Source: Rubrobacter calidifluminis
Lineage (GTDB): Bacteria; Actinomycetota; Rubrobacteria; Rubrobacterales; Rubrobacteraceae
DNA: 39,898 bases
Assembly (NCBI RefSeq): GCF_028617075.1
Contig: NZ_JAQKGV010000022.1
Span: forward strand, 1-39,898
Reading direction: 5' to 3'
Part shown: positions 33,138 to 39,898 of the stretch, piece after piece
Layout of the letters: each line of letters starts with the position of its first letter
How positions within the stretch are numbered: the stretch's first letter is position 1
Position numbers and translations under genes: made by a program
Notes under the pieces: model-generated
The model's input: the letters and a program-made list of their open reading frames with translations, nothing else
Database searches by the model: none
What the model was told of the DNA's origin: nothing

Positions 33138-33952
33138 CTCGAGAGGTAATCGGAGAGCGCCTCGCGCCAGTGGCGCATCGCCGGCCCGTCCGGCGAGGAC
33201 AGGACGCCGTTGGCGGGCCGGGCGGCGGGGAGGGGGTACTCGGAGCTCTTGATCGGGGAGAGGTCGGCCTCGATCCCGGCGAGGGTGAAGATCTCGCGGG
33301 CGAAGTCGTACCACGAGCAAGAGCCGGAGTTGGTCGCGTGGTAGAGCCCGTAGAGGCCGCGTGAGACGATCTCCGCTATCGCCCCGGCGAGGTCGCGGGC
33401 GTAGGTCGGGGAGATGTACTCGTCGTCCTTCACCTTAAGTGATCTTCCCTCCCCCGCGGCCCGCAGCATCGTACGCACGAAGTTGTGTCCTTCGCCGTAG
33501 ACCCCGGCGGAGCGGACCACGTACCAGCGGCGGCACAGACGCATCACGTACTCCTCCCCGGCGAGCTTGGTCCTCCCGTAGACGCTCAGGGGGTTGGGCG
33601 GGTCGAAGGGTTCGTAGGGGCTCTCCGAGGTGCCGTCGAAGACGTAGTTGGTGCTCACGTGCAAGAGCTCGATCCCCCGCCGCTCGCAGAGCTGGGCCAG
33701 GTTGCGCGGCCCGAGCGCGTTCACCCGGTAGGCGAGCTCCCGCTCCGTCTCGCAACCGTCGACGTTGGTGTAGGCAGCGGCGTTGATCACGAGCTCCGGC
33801 GCGTGCTCCTCCAGCGCCGCCTCGACCGCCGGACAGTCCGCCACGTCGAGCTCCGCGTGCGAGAACGGCACGACCTCCCTCCCCTCCTCGGGCAGGACTC
33901 GGGCGAGCTCCCGCCCGAGCTGTCCCGCTGCACCGGTAAGAAGAACCTTCAT
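33128..33952 (-). CDS. rmlD: dTDP-4-dehydrorhamnose reductase
   Basis: 274 residues, slightly short for RmlD. LLTGAAGQLGRELAR (NADPH site), SHAELDVAD, VINAAAYTNVDGCE, VSTNYVFDG, YGRTKLAGE (catalytic Tyr/Lys) and VVRSAGVYG are all family features. It makes dTDP-L-rhamnose, the last step of the pathway. GAGGAGGAG precedes the ATG. It is third in an operon behind two glycosyltransferases; RmlA, RmlB and RmlC are not in the window. Confidence 0.9.
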   Translation of the reverse strand: MKVLLTGAAGQLGRELARVLPEEGREVVPFSHAELDVADCPAVEAALEEHAPELVINAAAYTNVDGCETERELAYRVNALGPRNLAQLCERRGIELLHVSTNYVFDGTSESPYEPFDPPNPLSVYGRTKLAGEEYVMRLCRRWYVVRSAGVYGEGHNFVRTMLRAAGEGRSLKVKDDEYISPTYARDLAGAIAEIVSRGLYGLYHATNSGSCSWYDFAREIFTLAGIEADLSPIKSSEYPLPAARPANGVLSSPDGPAMRHWREALSDYLSREL

Positions 33953-33967
33953 CCCGTCTCTCCTCCT

Positions 33968-35302
33968 CTAGCCTCCGGCGAGTGAATCGTAGAGCGCCTC
34001 GAGCTCGGCGGCGTACTCGCTGGTGGTCTTGACCGGTCCTATCCCCTCCCGCAACCTCGCGAGCAGCCCTGGCTCGGAGGCGAGCCGGCGCAGCTGCCGG
34101 ACGAGGTCTTCGGCGTCGTCCGCCGCGAAGAGGAGGCCGTTCTCGCCCGGACGCACGAACTCGGACATCCCGCCGAGGTCCGCGGCGAGGACCGGAATCC
34201 CGGCGGCGAACGCCTCGAAGACGACGCCGGGGGCGTTCTCGTACCAGCGGGAGGGAACCGCGAGCACGTCCATCCCCGCCAGGACCCTCCCGATCTCCCG
34301 GCGCACGAAGGGACCGGCGAACTCGATCCTGCCGTCCGGGGTCGCGAGCTCGCGCAGCCTCCGCACGTACCCCGCGTCGGGGCCGGGGGAGCCGTGGAGC
34401 CTCAGCCCGGCCGGCAGGTCCGGCGCCCGGAGGAACGCCTCGATCAGGAGATCGGGGCCCTTGTGCGGCGCGAGCGTCCCGACGAACCCGACCCGGAGCG
34501 GGGGCACCTCGTGCGGCGGGACCTTCTCTATCCCGCCGGTGTCTATCCCGTAGACCGAGACCGAGATCCTGCCCCGCCCGAGGCCGTTGGCCTCGAGCAG
34601 CTCGCGCGTGAGCCGGGTGTAGGCGAGGATGTGGTCGACGAGAGCGAGCTGCCGCCGGACGTACCCGGCCCGCTCCCGCAGGTCGCGCACCTGCCCCAGA
34701 GGAAAGATCCTCCGGGCGAGCGGGGTGCGCGAGGCCAGCCCCACGGCCCGCAGGGCCGCGTCCGGCATCAGCCCCACCGCACGCGAGAGCCCGCCGTCCG
34801 GGCTGCGCGAGGCCAGGCACCTCAGGCAGTGGTGGAGCTCGGGTCCCCGGCAGAGGACCCCGTCGTGGCGGTAGAGGTCGACCACCGGGCAGATGCTCCA
34901 GAAGTCCGCCGCGGTGAAGACGACCGGCAACCCCAGCCCCTTGAAGGCCGGGACGACGGAGGCCGAGAGCCCCTGCAGGTGCATCGCGTGCACCACGTCC
35001 GGCCCGAACTCCCGGGCGCAGGCGCGCGCCACCTCCGCCATATGCGGGTTCTCGTAGTTGAGCCGGTAGGGGCGGGAGAGACCCTCCCGGGGCCGGCCCA
35101 CCCTGCGGACGGGCACCCCCTCGTAGACGTAATCGCGCACCTCCCCGGGCTCGATGTCGCCGTGCGGGGCGCTGCGCTGCGCCGCCAGGACGAAGACCTC
35201 GTGCCCCCGGGAGCGCAGCTCGCGCGCCAGGTTCAGCGTCACCACCTCGACCCCGGCCGAACTCTCCGGGAAGAACTGATGGGCGCAGAAGAGTATCCTC
35301 AC
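33968..35302 (-). CDS. Family 4 glycosyltransferase
   Basis: 444 residues, GT-B fold. The N-terminal domain starts VRILFCAHQFFPESSAGVEV with GVEVVTLNLARELRSRGHEV, as in GT4 enzymes. The C-terminal domain has LRVGFVGTLAPHKGPDLLIEAF and the nucleotide-binding EX7E-like stretch in ENAPGVVFEAFAAGIPVLAADLGGMSE. A four-cysteine segment (CPVVDLYRHDGVLCRGPELHHCLRC) in the N-terminal half is also seen in some GT4 relatives. The GTG start overlaps the previous stop (GTGA), giving coupling to the GT2 gene. It would add a sugar in surface-glycan synthesis; rhamnose as donor is suggested by the adjacent rmlD. Confidence 0.85.
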   Translation of the reverse strand: MRILFCAHQFFPESSAGVEVVTLNLARELRSRGHEVFVLAAQRSAPHGDIEPGEVRDYVYEGVPVRRVGRPREGLSRPYRLNYENPHMAEVARACAREFGPDVVHAMHLQGLSASVVPAFKGLGLPVVFTAADFWSICPVVDLYRHDGVLCRGPELHHCLRCLASRSPDGGLSRAVGLMPDAALRAVGLASRTPLARRIFPLGQVRDLRERAGYVRRQLALVDHILAYTRLTRELLEANGLGRGRISVSVYGIDTGGIEKVPPHEVPPLRVGFVGTLAPHKGPDLLIEAFLRAPDLPAGLRLHGSPGPDAGYVRRLRELATPDGRIEFAGPFVRREIGRVLAGMDVLAVPSRWYENAPGVVFEAFAAGIPVLAADLGGMSEFVRPGENGLLFAADDAEDLVRQLRRLASEPGLLARLREGIGPVKTTSEYAAELEALYDSLAGG

Positions 35303-36225
35303 AGACCGCCCCCGATCAGACGCTCCAGACGCGGGCCGTCCGACGCGGCGAGCAGAGTCCCGAGGCCGTTCGCCGCGGCGTACGAGGCGGCCCGGGGCGC
35401 GTGCCGCAGCGTCCCGAGGGGCCCCGCCTCGCACCAGAGCCCGCGCAGGAGGTGGGCCAGATCCGCCACCCCCGAGAGGAGGGCTGCCGGGGGGGAGACC
35501 TCGACCCCGAAGAGCTCCCGCAAAAGACGCGCCTCGGTGTAGCGTCGCCTCAGGTCGTAGCGAAATCCCCGCTCGTGCGAGTGGTAGACGACGGAGCGCG
35601 GCTCGTAGACGAGGGCGTATCCCGCCTCGACGACGCGCCGCCCCCACCGGAGATCCTCCCCGAAACCGCCCTCCTCGAACGGGATCTCCTCCCAGACCGA
35701 CCGCCGGATGCAGGAGCTGACGTCGTCGAATGCGGCGGCGAGCCGCCGCTCGGCCGGAGTCAGCGCCCCGAGTCCCCGCGGGGCCCGCTGCACCCTGCGC
35801 CTCTCCGACGAAGCGAGGGAGCCTCGCGCCAGTACCCGGGTGAGCGGGGTGGCCTCCGGACGCGGTAGCTGCCTGCCGTAGACCCCGGCGACCGAAGGGT
35901 CTCCTTCGAGATCCTCGACCATCGCGGAGAGCCAGCCGCCGTCCGCCGGGAGCGCGTCCTGCACGACGAACGCCACGTACTCGCCGCGCGAGAGCGAGAC
36001 CCCGAGGTTGCGCGCGGCCCCGTGGTCGAAGCTCCCCGGCGGGATCTCGTGCACCAGCGCCCCGAACCTCCGGGCCGTCTCGACCGTCCCGTCGTCGGAG
36101 CCCGAGTCGACCACGACGACCTCGACGACGAAATCTCCCCTCTGCGCGGCCATCCTCTCAAGGAGCAGCCCGAAGCCCGGTCCGGCGTTGCGGGTGAGCA
36201 CCACCACCGAGACCTCTCCTCTCAC
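35299..36225 (-). CDS. Family 2 glycosyltransferase (rhamnosyltransferase-like)
   Basis: 308 residues. GT-A domain: VSVVVLTRNAGPGFGLLLERM, VVVDSGSDDGTVETAR, GSFDHGAARNLGVSLSRGEYVAFVVQDALPADGGWL, and FDDVSSCIRRSVWEEIPFEEGGFGEDLRWGRR. The FDHGAARN and QDALP motifs are those of bacterial rhamnosyltransferases (RfbF-like). The start is GTG without a strong ribosome site. It is first in the GT2-GT4-rmlD operon, which supports a dTDP-rhamnose donor. Confidence 0.87.
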   Translation of the reverse strand: MRGEVSVVVLTRNAGPGFGLLLERMAAQRGDFVVEVVVVDSGSDDGTVETARRFGALVHEIPPGSFDHGAARNLGVSLSRGEYVAFVVQDALPADGGWLSAMVEDLEGDPSVAGVYGRQLPRPEATPLTRVLARGSLASSERRRVQRAPRGLGALTPAERRLAAAFDDVSSCIRRSVWEEIPFEEGGFGEDLRWGRRVVEAGYALVYEPRSVVYHSHERGFRYDLRRRYTEARLLRELFGVEVSPPAALLSGVADLAHLLRGLWCEAGPLGTLRHAPRAASYAAANGLGTLLAASDGPRLERLIGGGL

Positions 36226-36321
36226 CGGGGATCACGCCCCCCCCGGACATCACGGCCGCGCATCAGGGAGGCATTCTATCTTCCCGGTATGGATTTCACA
36301 CCGGAAGACGGCTCTCGGGGC

Positions 36322-36350
36322 TTAAGTTTCGTTCACTTTTGTCCGATAAT
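36322..36350 (+). promoter_or_regulatory. Candidate promoter of the amidase gene
   Basis: TTAAGT (36322-36327) and GATAAT (36345-36350) with a 17-nt spacer. The -10 is a close match and the -35 is partial. GTTCACTTTTG lies within the spacer. The translation start is about 36 nt downstream. Confidence 0.45.
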
Positions 36351-36385
36351 TCTTTCAGTACTTCGCAATGTTTCGGAGGGGGAAT

Positions 36386-37897
36386 ATGCGATCGAAGACA
36401 TTCATCCTTCTTGCTCTCTGTGCGGCGGTCGTATGCCTCGCCGCCGGCAGCCACCCGGTCGGGGCCCGGCAGCAGGGCGCCGCGGCACGGACGATCTCCG
36501 GTGAGGTGAGCGCGGCCTCGCACCGCTACGGCGTGCCGGCGAGGCTGCTGCTCGCGATGGGTTACGTCAACACCCGCTGGGAGACCCCGCCGCCGAGCCC
36601 GTACCGGAAGGGCGACCCGGAGGCGAGGGGCACCTTCGGGGTGATGCAGCTCGCCGACAACCCCTACCAGCACACCCTCGGGCTGGCCTCGGGGATCACC
36701 GGCATCTCCCAAAAGCGCCTCGAGCAGAACCGGGCGGCGAACGTGATGGGGGCCGCGGCGGTCCTCGCTCACTATGCCGGCAAGCCGGGACCGCAGAACA
36801 TAAACGGCTGGCGCGGCGCCGTGGCGCGCTACGGGGGCGGCGAGGCGTACGCCGAGCAGGTCTACCAGACGCTCAGGCAGGGCGCGAGCACGAGGACTTC
36901 CTCGGGCGAGAGGGTCGTCGTCCCCCGGACGCCGGGGGCACGGGCACCCCAGGCCTCCTACGCGCCCTCGGCGGTGCGGGCGGACTACAGCAGGGCCCGC
37001 TGGTACGGGACCAACGGGAACAACTTCACCCCGGCGAACCGGCCCCACGACCTGAGGATAAACAGGATAATAATCCACGTCACGCAGGGATCGTGGGCCT
37101 CCGCGATAAACTGGTTCAAGGATCCGAGAGCCCAGTCCTCGGCGCACTACGTCATACGCTCGAAGGATGGCTACGTCGGCCAGTCGGTGAGGGAGAAGAA
37201 CATCGCCTGGCACGCGGCCAACTGGGACTACAACCAGCACTCCATCGGCATCGAGCACGAGGGGTACATCAACGATCCCAGGTGGTTCACCGACGCGATG
37301 TACCGCTCCTCGGCGAGGCTGGTCGCCCACCTGTGCCGCAAGTACCACATCCCGATCGACCGCAAGCACATAATCGGTCACAACCAGGTCCCCGGGGCCG
37401 ACCACACCGACCCCGGACCCTACTGGAACTGGACGAAGTACATGCGCTATGTGCGCAGCTACGCGGGCGCCACGGGAGGCAAGCCTGTCTACCAGCAGGT
37501 GGTGGACAACGCCTCGGTCCGCTTCCACGCCTCGAAGGACTGGCACTACAACACCTGGAACAAGGCGAAGTACGGCAGAAACTACCGGGCAGCACGTCCG
37601 AAGAGCGTCTCCGACCCGGCAACCTTCTACGTCAAGGTCCCCACGACCTCCGACTACGCGGTCTACGCCCGCTGGCCGGCTTCGAGCGACTACAACGACC
37701 GCACCCCGATCCTCATCCGCACCACCTCGGGCTTCAGGAAGGTCGTCGTCAACCAGCGGCGCAACGGGGGAAAGTGGGTGAAGCTCGGGACCTTCCAGAT
37801 GCCCGAGGGCAAGAAGCGGAGCATCATGATCTCCCGCTGGACGAGCGGGCGTGGCTGGGTGATAGCCGACGCCGTCATGATCCGGCGCTACAGGTAG
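36386..37897 (+). CDS. Secreted N-acetylmuramoyl-L-alanine amidase with golvesin-like C-terminus
   Basis: 503 residues from the ATG with GGAGGGGG just before it. Signal peptide (residues 1-27, ending PVGA). An N-terminal lysozyme-like helical domain (about 35-165; HRYGVPARLLLAMGYV, GTFGVMQL) appears to lack the usual catalytic Glu-Ser. An Amidase_2 domain follows (about 220-360), with zinc ligands His231, His332 and Asp342 and catalytic-type Glu290, matching AmpD/T7-lysozyme spacing. The C-terminal golvesin-like beta domain (about 395-503) is probably for surface or glycan binding. It should cut the amide between muramic acid and L-alanine in peptidoglycan. It stands alone between two convergent or divergent glycan gene sets. 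Confidence 0.87.
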   Translation: MRSKTFILLALCAAVVCLAAGSHPVGARQQGAAARTISGEVSAASHRYGVPARLLLAMGYVNTRWETPPPSPYRKGDPEARGTFGVMQLADNPYQHTLGLASGITGISQKRLEQNRAANVMGAAAVLAHYAGKPGPQNINGWRGAVARYGGGEAYAEQVYQTLRQGASTRTSSGERVVVPRTPGARAPQASYAPSAVRADYSRARWYGTNGNNFTPANRPHDLRINRIIIHVTQGSWASAINWFKDPRAQSSAHYVIRSKDGYVGQSVREKNIAWHAANWDYNQHSIGIEHEGYINDPRWFTDAMYRSSARLVAHLCRKYHIPIDRKHIIGHNQVPGADHTDPGPYWNWTKYMRYVRSYAGATGGKPVYQQVVDNASVRFHASKDWHYNTWNKAKYGRNYRAARPKSVSDPATFYVKVPTTSDYAVYARWPASSDYNDRTPILIRTTSGFRKVVVNQRRNGGKWVKLGTFQMPEGKKRSIMISRWTSGRGWVIADAVMIRRYR

Positions 37898-37898
37898 T

Positions 37899-38858
37899 TC
37901 ATCTCGCGGCCCGTTTCCGAGCGCCCACCCCGGCCGCGAACCAGCGGATGGTGCGCGCGAGGCCCTCTTCCAGGTCCACCACGGGCTCCCACCCGAGGGA
38001 GGCGCGAGCCCGGCTTATGTCCGGCGAGCGCCGCCTCGGGTCGTCCTCCGGCGGTGGCAGGCGGACGATGCGGCCCTCGCCCCCGGCGAGGCGGGTGATG
38101 AGCTCTGCTATCTCGAGCACGCTCCTCTCCTCCGGGTTGCCCAGGTTCACCGGGCGTGTCTCGTCGGAGCGCATGAGGAGCAGGAGACCTTCGACGAGGT
38201 CGTCCACGTACTGCAGGCTCCTGGTCTGGGTGCCGTCCCCGTAGACGGTCAGGGGTTCCCCTGCGAGGGCCTGCCGGACGAGGTTCGGGACGAGCCGGCC
38301 GTCGTCGGGGCGCATCCGGGGCCCGTAGGTGTTGAAGATGCGGGCTATGCGGGTCTGAAGCCGGTGGCGCCGGCGGTAGGCCGCGGTGAGCGCCTCGGCG
38401 TAGCGCTTCGCCTCGTCGTAGACGCCGCGCACCCCCGTGGTGCTCACGTTGCCCCGGTAGTCCTCGTGCTGGGGGTGGACCAGGGGGTCGCCGTAGACCT
38501 CGGAGGTTGAGGCCAGGAGGAAGCGGGCCTTCTTGCTCCGCGCCAGCTCGAGGACGTTCCTCGTCCCGGCCGAGCCACTCTCCAGGATCTCGATCGCGAG
38601 CGGCCCGAAGTCCTTCGGGCTCGCCGGGGAGGCCAGGTGGTAGACCTCGTCCACCCTGCCGGGGATACGGATCGGGCGCCGCACGTCGCGCTCGAGCAGG
38701 AAGAACCTTCCCCCGAGGTGTGAGACGTTCTGCGGGGAGCCGGTGATGAAGCTGTCGACGCAGACGACCTCGCAACCTTCGGCGAGGAGCCTCTCGGAGA
38801 GGTGGCTCCCGACGAAGCCTGCCCCGCCGGTGACGAGCGCGACGCGCCTCCTAGCCAC
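37899..38858 (-). CDS. UDP-glucuronate decarboxylase (UDP-xylose synthase)-like SDR
   Basis: 319 residues, length of [23 protein letters not shown] (NAD site), [28 protein letters not shown] (the xYHLASPAS motif is diagnostic of UXS), [27 protein letters not shown] (Tyr/Lys pair), [32 protein letters not shown]. It turns UDP-glucuronate into UDP-xylose. The GTG start overlaps the stop of the UDP-glucose dehydrogenase gene by 8 bp; together they make UDP-xylose from UDP-glucose. The ribosome site is weak, as expected for a coupled gene. Confidence 0.9.
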   Translation of the reverse strand: MARRRVALVTGGAGFVGSHLSERLLAEGCEVVCVDSFITGSPQNVSHLGGRFFLLERDVRRPIRIPGRVDEVYHLASPASPKDFGPLAIEILESGSAGTRNVLELARSKKARFLLASTSEVYGDPLVHPQHEDYRGNVSTTGVRGVYDEAKRYAEALTAAYRRRHRLQTRIARIFNTYGPRMRPDDGRLVPNLVRQALAGEPLTVYGDGTQTRSLQYVDDLVEGLLLLMRSDETRPVNLGNPEERSVLEIAELITRLAGGEGRIVRLPPPEDDPRRRSPDISRARASLGWEPVVDLEEGLARTIRWFAAGVGARKRAAR

Positions 38859-39898
38859 GGCCGAAACCCGAGTAGAGAAGCCCGGCCGCCCGCGCCGCCT
38901 CCGGGTCGAGGGCGTTCCTCCCGTCCACGAGAAGGCGGGGATCGCGCATGATGGCGGCGGCGCGCACGAGGTCCAGGGCGCGAACCTCCTCCCACGCCGT
39001 CGCGACGACGGCGGCCCGGGCGCCCTCGAGCGCCGAATAGGGGTCGTGGCAGGGCTCCAGGCCGGGCATGCGGCGGGCGGCCTCCTTCGCCGAGACCGGG
39101 TCGTATCCGGCAACACGCGCCCCCTTCCCCAGAAGCAGCGCGGCGATCTCGAGCGCCGGGGAGCCCCTCAGATCCTCCGTCCCAGGCTTGAAGGAGAGAC
39201 CGAGCAGGGCGACCCGCTCCCCCTCCAGCGACCCACCGAGCGCCGAGCGCACCCGGCGCACGGCCTCCCGCCGCCGCTCCAGGTTCACCTCTTCCGCGGC
39301 CGCGAGGAGCGGCATCCCCAGACCCCGTCCTTCGGCCATCGCCCTGAGCGCCGCCACGTCCTTCGGGAAGCACGAACCTCCCCAGCCGATCCCGGCCTCG
39401 AGGAACTCCCCACCTATCCTGTGGTCGAGCCCGATCCCCCGGGCCACCTCCCCGACGTCCGCGCCCACCAGCTCACAGAAGCGAGAGATCTCGTTGATGA
39501 AGCTGATCCTGGTGGCGAGGAAGGCGTTGGCGGCGTACTTTATCGTCTCGGCGCTCGCGAGGTCGGTGACGATGAGCGGAACCTCCCGCTTGGGCCTGGG
39601 TTCTATCGGGGACGGGAAGCTCTGCTCGACGATCGGGCGGTAGAGCTCGCGCATGATCTCGAGCGCCTCCTCCGACTCCCCGCCGAGCACGATCCTGTCC
39701 GGGAAGAGCGTGTCCAGGACGGCGCTCCCCTCGCGCAGAAACTCCGGGTTGGAGACGACCCGGAAGCTCTCCTTCCCGGCGCCGCCCTCGCGCAGCAGGC
39801 GCGAGACGTAGTCACCGCCTCCCACCGGCACGGTGCTCTTGTTCACCACCACGAGCGGGCGCTCCCTGCCGGCGCCCCCGAGAACCCGGCCCACACCC
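38851..39898 (-). CDS. UDP-glucose 6-dehydrogenase (partial, 5' end outside)
   Basis: About 349 codons visible, ending at 38851; the N-terminal Rossmann part continues beyond the window. [69 protein letters not shown] and [12 protein letters not shown] (catalytic Cys) are family signatures. The C-terminal UDP-binding domain has [21 protein letters not shown]. The reaction is two-step oxidation of UDP-glucose to UDP-glucuronate, the substrate of the following gene. Confidence 0.93.
   Translation of the reverse strand, partial: GVGRVLGGAGRERPLVVVNKSTVPVGGGDYVSRLLREGGAGKESFRVVSNPEFLREGSAVLDTLFPDRIVLGGESEEALEIMRELYRPIVEQSFPSPIEPRPKREVPLIVTDLASAETIKYAANAFLATRISFINEISRFCELVGADVGEVARGIGLDHRIGGEFLEAGIGWGGSCFPKDVAALRAMAEGRGLGMPLLAAAEEVNLERRREAVRRVRSALGGSLEGERVALLGLSFKPGTEDLRGSPALEIAALLLGKGARVAGYDPVSAKEAARRMPGLEPCHDPYSALEGARAAVVATAWEEVRALDLVRAAAIMRDPRLLVDGRNALDPEAARAAGLLYSGFGRG

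Overview
The window is high-GC DNA with dense, short-spaced genes, frequent GTG/TTG starts and 4-bp start/stop overlaps. An F420-type luciferase-like oxidoreductase, a UDP-sulfoquinovose synthase, a group-2 sigma factor and Tat-type lipoproteins together suggest a Rubrobacter-like, deep-branching actinobacterium. That assignment is an inference from gene content and style; no marker gene such as 16S rRNA is present. I saw no tRNA, rRNA, CRISPR array, transposase or phage gene.

Layout. (1) 1-6816: the first 29 codons of a Tat lipoprotein on the minus strand, then a plus-strand one-carbon/demethylation set: 5-formyl-THF cyclo-ligase, a dimethylglycine-dehydrogenase-like flavoprotein, a cysteine-synthase-like PLP enzyme, a DmdA-like folate-dependent demethylase and a monomeric sarcosine-oxidase-like flavoenzyme. 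(2) 6813-11137, minus: a CUT2-type sugar ABC transporter (ATPase, permease, Tat lipoprotein binding protein) behind a ROK regulator. (3) 11325-19998: surface-glycan or lipid assembly. Two GT-C membrane glycosyltransferases are transcribed away from an operon of UDP-sulfoquinovose synthase, a membrane-anchored GT2 and a flippase; a sugar epimerase and a Nudix hydrolase follow. (4) 20165-26572: a degenerate cis-prenyltransferase paralogue, an F420-type oxidoreductase, an E1-alpha/E1-beta pair with a free-standing lipoyl domain, a small unknown protein with a sigma factor, and an acetate/succinate-type transporter. (5) 26611-33131: a PhoP/PhoR-like two-component pair, a PAP2 phosphatase, and a divergent cluster holding an MGDG-synthase-like glycosyltransferase fused to a dead NodB-type domain, an intact NodB deacetylase, a DMT transporter and GtrA. 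(6) 33128-39898: dTDP-rhamnose reductase with two glycosyltransferases, a secreted amidase, and UDP-xylose synthesis (UXS plus partial UDP-glucose dehydrogenase).

Common threads. Much of 11-39 kb makes sugar nucleotides and glycolipids or surface glycans (UDP-sulfoquinovose, dTDP-rhamnose, UDP-xylose). Several intergenic regions carry 7-bp direct repeats with 4-bp spacers (11-bp period). This is the architecture bound by PhoB/PhoP-type regulators, and such a regulator is encoded nearby. A phosphate-responsive envelope-remodelling programme is a reasonable but untested reading. The most unusual items are the UDP-sulfoquinovose/GT2/flippase operon without a recognisable SqdX, the glycosyltransferase-pseudodeacetylase fusion beside an active deacetylase, the cis-prenyltransferase pseudoenzyme, the E1 pair with only a 77-residue lipoyl protein, and the DmdA-like/CysK-like demethylation island.
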